From an uncultured bacterium (GTDB lineage: Bacteria > Cyanobacteriota > Vampirovibrionia > Gastranaerophilales > Gastranaerophilaceae), in assembly GCA_900550295.1 (NCBI GenBank), contig URRM01000024.1, positions 1-20,268 of the forward strand: a DNA stretch of 20,268 nucleotides, in the 5' to 3' direction. Below are positions 1 to 5,624 of this stretch, piece by piece (position 1 is the stretch's first letter; every line of letters starts with the position of its first letter). The notes below the pieces were generated by a model that was not told the origin of the DNA, did no database searches, and was given only the letters and a program-made list of their open reading frames with translations. The position numbers were made by a program, and so were the translations under genes.

Positions 1-100
1 CTTAAAGTTAATAATATAAAGCCTGAAATCCTTATATAGAGTGCATTGTACAAACTCTAAAAATAATTGTAAACAAATGTAACAACATAACCCAAAAGCC

Positions 101-128
101 TAAAGTTTCCATGTGAATCTGCCGATAT
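101..128 (+). promoter_or_regulatory. Candidate sigma-28 (FliA/SigD) flagellar promoter
   Basis: TAAAGTTT at 101-108 is followed after 12 bases by GCCGATAT at 121-128. The family consensus as I know it is TAAAGTTT-N11-GCCGATAA (E. coli FliA) or TAAA-N14-16-GCCGATAT (Bacillus SigD). The -35 matches 8 of 8 positions and the -10 matches 8 of 8 of the Bacillus form. Counting from TAAA, the spacer is 16 bases, at the upper end of the SigD range. Transcription would start near 134-136 and leave a leader of about 40 bases before the ATG at 175. A sigma-70 -10 (TATAAA at 128-133) overlaps it but has only a poor -35. Confidence 0.65.
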
Positions 129-135
129 ATAAAAT

Positions 136-166
136 GTAAGGGAAAACAAATTAGTAGTAAGGGAAA
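136..166 (+). repeat. Direct repeat of a Shine-Dalgarno-like 10-mer in the leader
   Basis: GTAAGGGAAA occurs at 136-145 and again at 157-166, 21 bases apart, inside the predicted leader of the next gene. The second copy supplies the AAGGG that can serve as ribosome binding site for the ATG at 175. The first copy lies too far upstream to serve the same start. It may be a small duplication, or a second binding site for ribosomes or a regulator. Confidence 0.5.
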
Positions 167-174
167 TGTGGAAT

Positions 175-591
175 ATGGCTTTAAATGTATCTTATGTTCA
201 ACAATATTATCAAGGAATTGATGCTCAAACTTTAAAATCAGCAACAAGAAACATCTTAGCTAACGCTGAAGCAAGATCTTCTGCTAATCAAGTTAAAGGT
301 GTTGATGTTGATTTATACAACGGTCAAATCGATGCTATGACTGCAAGACAAGTTGCAATGTCTGGTGCAGGCTTACAAGTTACTTTAAACAACAACTTAG
401 CAACAGCAATTAAATTCTTAAAAACAAAAGCAGCTGAATCAACAAAATCTTCAAAAACAGCTGATGTAATTTCAATTGCTTCTGCAAACAAAGATAAAGA
501 AGGCTCAAATCCTTTCTACAACGGTGATGTAATCGATTACTCTAAAAAAGAAGACGATAAAAAAGAATATTTATTCATCACTGCTGCATAA
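175..591 (+). CDS. Unrecognised small protein, probably sigma-28 controlled
   Basis: A 138-residue protein beginning MALNVSYVQQYY. I do not recognise the family. An in-frame ATG at 166 would add MWN, but AAGGG at 159-163 then lies only two bases away, whereas it is 11 bases from the ATG at 175, so I prefer 175. The product has no cysteine or tryptophan, no signal peptide and no membrane segment. Residues ~1-95 look helical and rich in Ala, Asn, Gln and Ser; the remainder is charged and Ser/Lys/Asp-rich and ends LFITAA. This composition resembles substrates of the flagellar export apparatus more than enzymes, but that is inference. The gene stands alone, with a flagellar-type promoter upstream and a strong terminator downstream, which suggests a monocistronic and perhaps abundant late-flagellar product. 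It lacks recognisable flagellin terminal domains. Confidence 0.8.
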   Translation: MALNVSYVQQYYQGIDAQTLKSATRNILANAEARSSANQVKGVDVDLYNGQIDAMTARQVAMSGAGLQVTLNNNLATAIKFLKTKAAESTKSSKTADVISIASANKDKEGSNPFYNGDVIDYSKKEDDKKEYLFITAA

Positions 592-641
592 ACAAATTTT
601 AAAATAAATTTCCTTATTTCCTTCCCTATATACAAATTTTT

Positions 642-666
642 AACCACCTTTGGGTGGTTTTTTTTT
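642..666 (+). terminator. Rho-independent terminator of the 175-591 gene
   Basis: AACCACC (642-648) pairs with GGTGGTT (653-659) around a four-base loop and is followed by an unbroken run of T to 666. This is a strong intrinsic terminator, 50 bases after the stop codon, on the plus strand. Confidence 0.92.
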
Positions 667-688
667 GCATATTTAGAATTGAAAAAAT

Positions 689-705
689 ACTGAACTTTGT
701 TCAGT
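689..705. repeat. Short palindrome (7-bp stem)
   Basis: ACTGAAC (689-695) and GTTCAGT (699-705) form a perfect stem with a TTT loop. The core TGAACTTTGTTCAG resembles TGAACTTGTTTCAG, found on the minus strand of the palindrome at 10165-10185, so both may belong to one dispersed family. Confidence 0.5.
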
Positions 706-716
706 CCTTATTTCCC

Positions 717-753
717 CTCTCGCAAACGATTATCAATCGTTTGCTCGGCAGAG
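717..753. repeat. Palindromic insert, 10-bp stem plus outer stem
   Basis: GCAAACGATT (722-731) pairs perfectly with AATCGTTTGC (735-744) around a three-base loop. CTCT (717-720) can pair with AGAG (750-753) as an outer stem. No T-tract follows on either strand, so it does not look like an intrinsic terminator. It fills the gap in the second copy of the duplicated block and may be a small mobile palindrome. Confidence 0.65.
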
Positions 754-876
754 TCCTATATACAAATTTTCATGCCATTTCGAAATAAACGGCTTTTTAT
801 TTAATGTTTGATACGAATTATTTAGGATGTCGACGGAGTAACATGACATCATGTGTATATTTCAATTTTAATGTCA

Positions 877-1500
877 TTATTTACAAGTTGTATTGCCGTT
901 AGCTTTTAATGTACTGCAATGCAAATAGTCAACATTGTTAAATTTTATAATCCAAGATGTATAATTACCTACAGATGAAAAATTAGTTTCTGTATCAAGT
1001 CTTAAGCCATTTTCACCAAAGCTAATGAAGAAAATATCAATGCCAAGAGTATTATAGCCTTTATCTTTGCCATCTATATCAAAAAGAGCATCTTTTTCGT
1101 TTGTTCTGAAGTATATAGAAGAACCATCATTAAATATTGCACTTATGTTTTCTGGTTCAAAAGGAAAATCCTCGCTAGAATCATCATATAAGTGTATTAT
1201 ACTTGCAAAACATGATGAGGCATTATTATTATCACAAATACTCTTTGTATTCATATATTCTAAAACCCGTGGTGCATAAGAGGAATCTTCCCAATTATCA
1301 TCATACTTTTTTAGCGCAACCTTGTATGCTTGGTCAATATCAGCATACATAGTTTGAACTTTAGCCACAATTTGTTGGTCTTCTATATTACTTTGCAAGT
1401 TTGGAATTGTTAGAGCTGCAACTACTCCCAAAATACCCATTACCATAAGTACTTCTGCCAATGTAAATGCTTGTTTTGTTATATTAAAAATTTTCTTCAT
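877..1500 (-). CDS. Type IV pilin / type II secretion pseudopilin-like protein
   Basis: A 207-residue protein with a class III prepilin leader. A basic MKKIFNITKQ is followed by A11|FTLAEVLM, with the conserved Glu at +5 (residue 16) and a hydrophobic helix to about residue 34 (ending TIPNL). A prepilin peptidase would be expected to cut before Phe12. Alanine instead of glycine precedes the cut, which is tolerated but less usual. The globular part holds cysteines at SICDNNN..SSC and a C-terminal YLHC...TTCK pair, possibly disulfide-bonded. I associate this architecture with the many short pseudopilin-like proteins of gut Melainabacteria. GAGG lies seven bases before the ATG. No pilus assembly genes are nearby, so its machinery must be encoded elsewhere. 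Whether it is a major pilin, a minor one or a secretion pseudopilin cannot be told. Confidence 0.87.
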   Translation of the reverse strand: MKKIFNITKQAFTLAEVLMVMGILGVVAALTIPNLQSNIEDQQIVAKVQTMYADIDQAYKVALKKYDDNWEDSSYAPRVLEYMNTKSICDNNNASSCFASIIHLYDDSSEDFPFEPENISAIFNDGSSIYFRTNEKDALFDIDGKDKGYNTLGIDIFFISFGENGLRLDTETNFSSVGNYTSWIIKFNNVDYLHCSTLKANGNTTCK

Positions 1501-1528
1501 TATAAAACCTCGTCAAATAATAATATTC

Positions 1529-1557
1529 AGTTTAACGTATTTTTTAGTGTTTTTCAA
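1529..1557 (-). promoter_or_regulatory. Possible sigma-70 promoter of the pseudopilin gene
   Basis: On the minus strand TTGAAA (1552-1557) is separated by 17 bases from TAAACT (1529-1534), 29 bases upstream of the ATG. The -35 matches 5 of 6 positions and the -10 matches 4 of 6. If real, the pseudopilin is transcribed separately from the metal transporter gene upstream. Confidence 0.35.
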
Positions 1558-1566
1558 GCCTTGTGA

Positions 1567-2466
1567 TTATGCAATAACTTGTTCGTAATTTGGTTCCAAG
1601 TGGATAGAAACTTCAGTATTTCCGATTGTTTCGCTAAGTCTGTGTTCAATTTTGTCACAAAGCTTGTGGCTATTTTCGATTGTCAGATTTTTGTTTGCAA
1701 TAATTACAAGCTCAATATTTTTCTTAATGCCTGATTTTCTTGTTCTAAGGTGCTTTATTGCAATTAAATCAGAACCGTCGATGAAGCTATCGATGATTTC
1801 TTCAATTTTTTCGACTTCCTCTTCACTCAAGGATTTATCAACAAGGTTGTTTTTTGCTTGGTTACAGATTCTTAGCCCAGCAACTAAAATGATTGTTGCA
1901 ACAACAAGTGCAATGATTGGGTCTAAAATGTGGATATTAGTTATTTTTATTAAAATTAAACCAAAGCAAACACCCGCAGATGAAAGAATGTCTGTTCTAA
2001 GATGTTCTGCATCGGCGTAAACAGCTATTGAACCTGTTTTCTTTGCAACATGGAATAAATACCAGCTTATAAAACAGTTTATGATAGCAGAAATAGCCAT
2101 TACATAGATACCTAAATCAACGCTAATTTCTGCATTTGCGTGAAAAACAATCTTTTTAACAGCCTCGTATGCAATGTAAAGTGCTGCAAAAATGATTAGC
2201 CAACCTTCAATAAATCCCGACAAATCCTCATATTTCCCGTGACCGTAAGAATGGTCCTCATCTGCAGGTTGAGCAGATTTTATAACCGAAATATATGCAA
2301 TGAAAGAGGCAAGTAAATCTGAAAACGAGTGAATTGCTTCTGATATAATACCGATACTGCCGGAAATTACACCGGCAATAATTTTCATCGCAATGAGCAT
2401 ACAATTTGAAAAAATAGAAATTGTAGTGGCCAGTTTTTTTGCTTTATTGTTTTTTTGAATATCCAT
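1567..2466 (-). CDS. Cation diffusion facilitator (CDF) metal efflux transporter
   Basis: A 299-residue integral membrane protein that would export a divalent metal, probably Zn2+ or a similar ion, in exchange for protons. The start chosen is the ATG at 2464-2466 (MDIQKNNK), because the longer frame to 2556 would run 80 bases into the upstream gene. Metal-site motifs are visible: EAIHSFSD in TM2 gives H46xxxD50, and AEHLRTD in TM5 gives H155xxxD159. HxxxD at both positions is the pattern usually associated with zinc-type CDFs, whereas Mn-type members carry DxxxD. The HGKYED element at 76-81 and the C-terminal cytosolic dimerisation domain (from ~205, ending near HLEPNYE) are present. It follows the fliT-like gene by 10 bases and is probably cotranscribed with it, an unusual partner for flagellar genes. 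Confidence 0.92.
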   Translation of the reverse strand: MDIQKNNKAKKLATTISIFSNCMLIAMKIIAGVISGSIGIISEAIHSFSDLLASFIAYISVIKSAQPADEDHSYGHGKYEDLSGFIEGWLIIFAALYIAYEAVKKIVFHANAEISVDLGIYVMAISAIINCFISWYLFHVAKKTGSIAVYADAEHLRTDILSSAGVCFGLILIKITNIHILDPIIALVVATIILVAGLRICNQAKNNLVDKSLSEEEVEKIEEIIDSFIDGSDLIAIKHLRTRKSGIKKNIELVIIANKNLTIENSHKLCDKIEHRLSETIGNTEVSIHLEPNYEQVIA

Positions 2467-2476
2467 ATCTTTAAAA

Positions 2477-2848
2477 TTACTCGCTAAAATCAAGTATAGA
2501 ACCTTCTTGTGGTTCAATGTTTCCTGCATATTTGTTTGCAATTTTGTTTTTGGCATTTAGCGATTTAAGTTTTAATGCAACATCTGCTTTTAATTCTTTA
2601 AGCTTAGCCAGATTTTCATTTTCTTGTTTTTGAATATCTTCAATAATTTTCTTCAATGTAGATGATTCAAAATCTGTCATTTTAAAACTGTTTTTTACGA
2701 AATTAACTTTTTCTATTAATTGAGTTTTATGAGCTTCTCTCGATAAAGCCTCGTCATAATTATCTCTTTCAATCAGTTTTTTTATTTCGACTGAAATTGC
2801 AAGAATTTGTTTGTATAAAATTTTTAAATGGTCAAATTGTTTTGTCAT
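2477..2848 (-). CDS. FliT/FlgN-like flagellar export chaperone (putative)
   Basis: A 123-residue, all-helical, charged protein. The identification rests on its place directly after fliS (two-base gap, AAGG six bases before its ATG inside the end of fliS) and on general resemblance to FliT/FlgN chaperones. It has an N-terminal helix with LIERDNYDEALSREAHKTQLIEK, in the manner of the 'workload plus residue to ligate' helices of FliT, then a long coiled-coil-prone helix (~60-100) and a short polar tail. FliT-type proteins hold the filament cap FliD or junction proteins in the cytoplasm before export. There are no strict catalytic residues to check, so it may be any small helical flagellar chaperone or regulator. 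Confidence 0.65.
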   Translation of the reverse strand: MTKQFDHLKILYKQILAISVEIKKLIERDNYDEALSREAHKTQLIEKVNFVKNSFKMTDFESSTLKKIIEDIQKQENENLAKLKELKADVALKLKSLNAKNKIANKYAGNIEPQEGSILDFSE

Positions 2849-2850
2849 CG

Positions 2851-3264
2851 TTAACCTTCATAGTCAGAAGTTGATACTACAGGTGTTTTTTGACTATTGG
2901 CAATAGCAATAGCTTGTTTCCAAGTTGCACGTAATTCAATCAGATGTTTTAATACTTCATCAATTTTAGATTCATCTTTTTTTATGTTAGCCATAACCAA
3001 TGTATTGTAGAAGTATTGATATAAGGCTTTTATACGAATAGCAAAATCGCCGCCTTTTTCTTCATCAACTGTGTTGATAAATTCTTCAATAATTTCTTCG
3101 CAACCTATGATGTTGTTGTGAATTTCCAGAACATTATTATTCTGCATTGCAATTTTGGCTTTGTTTAAAAACTGAATGGCTCCATCGTATAGTAAAATCA
3201 GAATTTTTTCTGGTGATGCTGTTTCTACTTCGTTTCTTTGATAAGTTTTTAAATATGGATTCAT
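2851..3264 (-). CDS. fliS: Flagellar export chaperone FliS
   Basis: A 137-residue protein with the full FliS signature. It begins NPYLKTYQRNEVETASPEKILILLYDGAI, has the middle element EEKGGDFAIRIKALYQYFYNTLVMANIKKD, and ends with the ELRATW element. FliS binds the C-terminus of flagellin in the cytoplasm, prevents early polymerisation and delivers it to the flagellar type III export gate. Its presence implies a flagellin gene elsewhere in the genome. The start is supported by AGAGG six bases before the ATG. It lies in a run with flaG upstream (26-base gap) and the fliT-like gene downstream. The usual neighbour fliD (cap) is missing from this cluster. Confidence 0.95.
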   Translation of the reverse strand: MNPYLKTYQRNEVETASPEKILILLYDGAIQFLNKAKIAMQNNNVLEIHNNIIGCEEIIEEFINTVDEEKGGDFAIRIKALYQYFYNTLVMANIKKDESKIDEVLKHLIELRATWKQAIAIANSQKTPVVSTSDYEG

Positions 3265-3290
3265 AAAAAACCTCTAAATGTGTGTAATAT

Positions 3291-3788
3291 CTATATATTC
3301 TTGTTTAATAATATTCCTGAATTGTAGTCCAATTTGTTAACCATGCTAACAAATTCTTCCGTTTGAATAGATTCTACGGTTTTATTAGTTACTATATTAT
3401 ATAATTCTATATTATTCAAGTCGTTGTTAAAACGTATGGTAATGTTTTCAGGATCTTTAATAACAGGAGCTTTGTATTTTCTTTTTTTCTTTTCAATTCC
3501 GTCTTTAAACTCTTCGTCTGTATTTAAAAATGACTGAGGTTGAGCGTTTTCTTCATTTTCTTCGTCTTCATCTTCTTCATCTTTTTGAAAACCGTCTTCA
3601 AAGAACTGATTTTTTTCTTTTTCTTCATCAGTGTTGTTATCAATTCTTTTGTTTAGGACTTTATCGATTTTCCCTACAACCTTTTCACCGGCATTAAGTA
3701 CTGCTTGTTCAGTGCTTGCAGCCATTTGTGCTGAGGTTATATCTTTGGGTAAACCCAAACTTGACATTGAAAAGCCGTCTACGCTCAT
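3291..3788 (-). CDS. FlaG-like flagellar protein with long acidic linker
   Basis: A 165-residue protein. The C-terminal ~50 residues (115-165) match the FlaG pattern: a strand (ITIRFNNDLNNIELYNIV), a turn (TNKTVESI), then EEFVSMVNKLDYNSGILLNK, corresponding to the 'reIPpEe...l...l....Gll' of FlaG. FlaG family members are found beside fliD/fliS and influence filament length in some bacteria. The N-terminal half is unusual: a Ser/Met-rich start, a short helix (21-48), then a strongly acidic low-complexity linker (about 54-80) with long Glu/Asp runs and a basic patch KKKRKYK at ~100-106. Typical FlaG proteins are shorter (~100-130 residues). AAGGAAG precedes the ATG. It is first in the flaG-fliS-fliT-CDF run. 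Confidence 0.75.
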   Translation of the reverse strand: MSVDGFSMSSLGLPKDITSAQMAASTEQAVLNAGEKVVGKIDKVLNKRIDNNTDEEKEKNQFFEDGFQKDEEDEDEENEENAQPQSFLNTDEEFKDGIEKKKRKYKAPVIKDPENITIRFNNDLNNIELYNIVTNKTVESIQTEEFVSMVNKLDYNSGILLNKNI

Positions 3789-3817
3789 TTTCTTCCTTTT
3801 TGTTTTACAAATTTAAC

Positions 3818-3846
3818 TTGCCTTTATTTACATTATAGTATATAAT
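3818..3846 (+). promoter_or_regulatory. Sigma-70 promoter for the 3845-4615 gene; overlaps its first ATG
   Basis: TTGCCT (3818-3823) lies 17 bases from a perfect TATAAT (3841-3846). The -10 box overlaps the ATG at 3845, so if this promoter is used, transcription starts near 3853 and that ATG cannot be the start codon. A second possible -10, TATAGT at 3834-3839, would start transcription at about the ATG itself. On the opposite strand TATAAT at 3833-3838 could serve flaG. Confidence 0.45.
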
Positions 3847-4615
3847 GGATAAAAATGAATACTTAATGGAGAGTATTTTGAAGAAAAATTTATTAAACAA
3901 TTTTATAGAAAAATTAAAAGAGTTTCCTCTTTGGATTAAGCAAGTAATCTTCTTACATTTGTACGAAGATTTACAGTCAATGTTGTCTGAAGACTTCATT
4001 AACAGAAAAGAGTCAGACCTTTTACACTTGTACGTTCCAGTTTTATCTTATGTTGGTAAATCTGAATTAGAAGAACGTAAAAAAGGTTTTGAACCAAATA
4101 TGTATTTGTTTTTGGAAGATTTAGATGACGGTCTTTCTATTATGGAAATTGCTCTAAACCGTTTTTGGACTCTTGAAGAAGTTTGTAAACTTTTCATGGC
4201 TGCAATTGATGCTGATATGATTAAAGCTCCTGTTCCTGTAAAAATTACTGCAATGGCTGGATTTATGTCAGGTAGATTTAGAACAGGTGAATATTTCAAA
4301 CGTGTTGGTAAAATCAATGTTGACCAACTTGAAATGACAATCCGTAAACAAAAAGAACTTGTAGCTGCAGGACAAAAAGCAAAAATTGCTCAAGTTATGA
4401 TAGATTTAGGCTATATTACAGAAAAAGATACTCTATCATTGGTTACAATTAAGGATGAAGCAAGAAAAAGATTTATTTTAGATACTGCTATTATTCCTGA
4501 AGGTGTTACTGCAAACGACAGCAAATATGTTGCTGAAATTGAAGAGTTAAAACGTCAAAATACAATTTTGAAAGCTAAATTAGCTAAGTTATTATCAATG
4601 TTTAAGAAAAACTAA
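3845..4615 (+). CDS. MshEN-like (GspE N-terminal type) domain protein, function unknown
   Basis: 256 residues if the first ATG is used. Residues 1-140 are helical and unrecognised. Residues ~146-203 resemble the MshEN / type II secretion ATPase N-terminal domain. One unit reads R146-T-G-E-Y-F...VGKINVDQL...IRKQ169, matching RLGxxL...G.I...QL......Q; a second, degenerate unit at ~180-203 contains MIDLGYITEKD. MshEN domains can bind c-di-GMP, but the second arginine-glycine pair is replaced here by KIAQV, so binding is uncertain. A coiled coil closes the protein (about 229-252). There is no ATPase domain, signal peptide or membrane segment. An in-frame TTG at 3878, preceded at ideal distance by GGAG (3868-3871), is an attractive alternative start giving 245 residues. 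Its stop codon overlaps the next ATG (TAATG), implying coupled translation with the asparaginase-like gene. Confidence 0.8.
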   Translation: MDKNEYLMESILKKNLLNNFIEKLKEFPLWIKQVIFLHLYEDLQSMLSEDFINRKESDLLHLYVPVLSYVGKSELEERKKGFEPNMYLFLEDLDDGLSIMEIALNRFWTLEEVCKLFMAAIDADMIKAPVPVKITAMAGFMSGRFRTGEYFKRVGKINVDQLEMTIRKQKELVAAGQKAKIAQVMIDLGYITEKDTLSLVTIKDEARKRFILDTAIIPEGVTANDSKYVAEIEELKRQNTILKAKLAKLLSMFKKN

Positions 4616-5550
4616 TGTATTATCCAGATAGTTATATTCCGCAAAGATTAGTAAAATTTTTTAGAGATGGACTTGTTGAACAGGAGCATTTAGGCTTTGT
4701 GGTTTCAACGGACTTTGAGTTTGGTGAAACTTTTGGCTATCCGTTTTATTTGCGTTCTTGTGCAAAACCTATTCAAGCCTCTTTAATTGTTGATTATGAT
4801 TTAGATTTCACAAGTGAAGAAATTGCTATTTGTTGCGCTTCTCATGCAGGTGAAAAGTGTCATGTAGAGCTTGCAAAACATCTTTTGAACAAAATTGGTG
4901 TTGATGAAAGCAAATTGAGATGTGGAGTTCACAAGCCTGTTTCAAAAACAGCTCAAGAAGAGTTGATTCGAAATGGTGAAGAACCAACTGTTTTTCATAA
5001 CAATTGTGTAGGTAAACATATTATGATGTTGGCTTTATGCAAAAAAAATGGTTGGGATATTGATACTTATGATCAGTTGGATCATCCTTTGCAACAAGAA
5101 ATTAAAACAAGAATTTATGATTTCTGTGAAGTTGAAGAGGATTATCCAATCACAAAAGACGGTTGTGGTGTTCCAATTTGTGCAATGCCTTTAAAAAATA
5201 TGCTTAAAGGTTATTTGAACCTATTTACATCAGAAAAATACAAAAAAATCTGTGATGCTTTCCGTCAAAATCCTTATATTATTGGCGGAGAAGATAGATT
5301 AGATACCAAAATTATGCAAGGCTCGGATAATTTGGTGGCAAAAGTTGGAGCCGGCGGACTTTGTATTACCGTAAATTTGGAAAAAGCGGACGGTATTTTA
5401 GTTAAAATCTTGGATTGTGATATGAAGGCTCGTGAAGTTACAATGCTAAGCATGCTGAAAAAGATTAGCTGGGCAAATATTCCGTTTGATAAAGAGGTTA
5501 AAACTCTTCACGGCGATGTTCTTGGCGAAATTAAACTAATTGCAATGTAA
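4615..5550 (+). CDS. L-asparaginase, ReAV/asparaginase_II family
   Basis: A 311-residue cytoplasmic enzyme of the Pfam Asparaginase_II family (Rhizobium etli ReAV type, unrelated to E. coli AnsA/AnsB), expected to hydrolyse asparagine to aspartate and ammonia. The visible active-site elements are FYLRS48CAK51P (Ser and Lys pair), ASHAGEKCH around S76, FHNNC131VGKH, and DGC184GVP. The two cysteines correspond to the zinc/ligand cysteines described for ReAV, and K264 in ILVKILD lies where the family's second lysine is expected. The assigned equivalences come from memory of the family. At 311 residues it is somewhat shorter than the ~330-370 usual for the family. It overlaps the preceding gene by one base (TAATG) with no separate strong ribosome binding site, so its expression probably depends on that gene. 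Confidence 0.9.
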   Translation: MYYPDSYIPQRLVKFFRDGLVEQEHLGFVVSTDFEFGETFGYPFYLRSCAKPIQASLIVDYDLDFTSEEIAICCASHAGEKCHVELAKHLLNKIGVDESKLRCGVHKPVSKTAQEELIRNGEEPTVFHNNCVGKHIMMLALCKKNGWDIDTYDQLDHPLQQEIKTRIYDFCEVEEDYPITKDGCGVPICAMPLKNMLKGYLNLFTSEKYKKICDAFRQNPYIIGGEDRLDTKIMQGSDNLVAKVGAGGLCITVNLEKADGILVKILDCDMKAREVTMLSMLKKISWANIPFDKEVKTLHGDVLGEIKLIAM

Positions 5551-5569
5551 TTTCAAACAAATATAGATA

Positions 5570-5609
5570 AAAAATAGAGATTAAGCATAAAAGCAAAATC
5601 TCTATTTTT
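5570..5609. terminator. Bidirectional terminator between asparaginase and argS
   Basis: AAAAATAGAGATT (5570-5582) pairs perfectly with AATCTCTATTTTT (5597-5609), a 13-bp stem around a 14-base loop, with A and T runs at the outer ends. It sits between the convergent genes ending at 5550 (+) and 5625 (-) and can act in both directions. Confidence 0.85.
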
Positions 5610-5624
5610 ATGAATATTATTATA

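Larger units (their letters stand above)
611..770. repeat. Duplicated intergenic block, second copy interrupted by a palindrome
   Basis: The two-part motif TCCTTATTTCC ... CCTATATACAAATTTT occurs twice. In the first copy the parts are at 611-621 and 625-640, separated by three bases. In the second they are at 705-715 and 755-770, separated by 39 bases that form a hairpin. The terminator 642-666 lies between the copies. This looks like a local duplication in which one copy received, or the other lost, a palindromic insert. Confidence 0.7.

Noticed and set aside
841..854. ACATGA...TCATGT as the terminator of the pseudopilin gene
   Set aside because: Six-base stem, two-base loop and no T-tract on the minus strand; too weak to call.
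2467..2556. An N-terminal extension of the CDF transporter (MPKTKLQTN...)
   Set aside because: It would overlap the end of the fliT-like gene in another frame and has no family resemblance; the ATG at 2464-2466 fits the normal CDF N-terminus.
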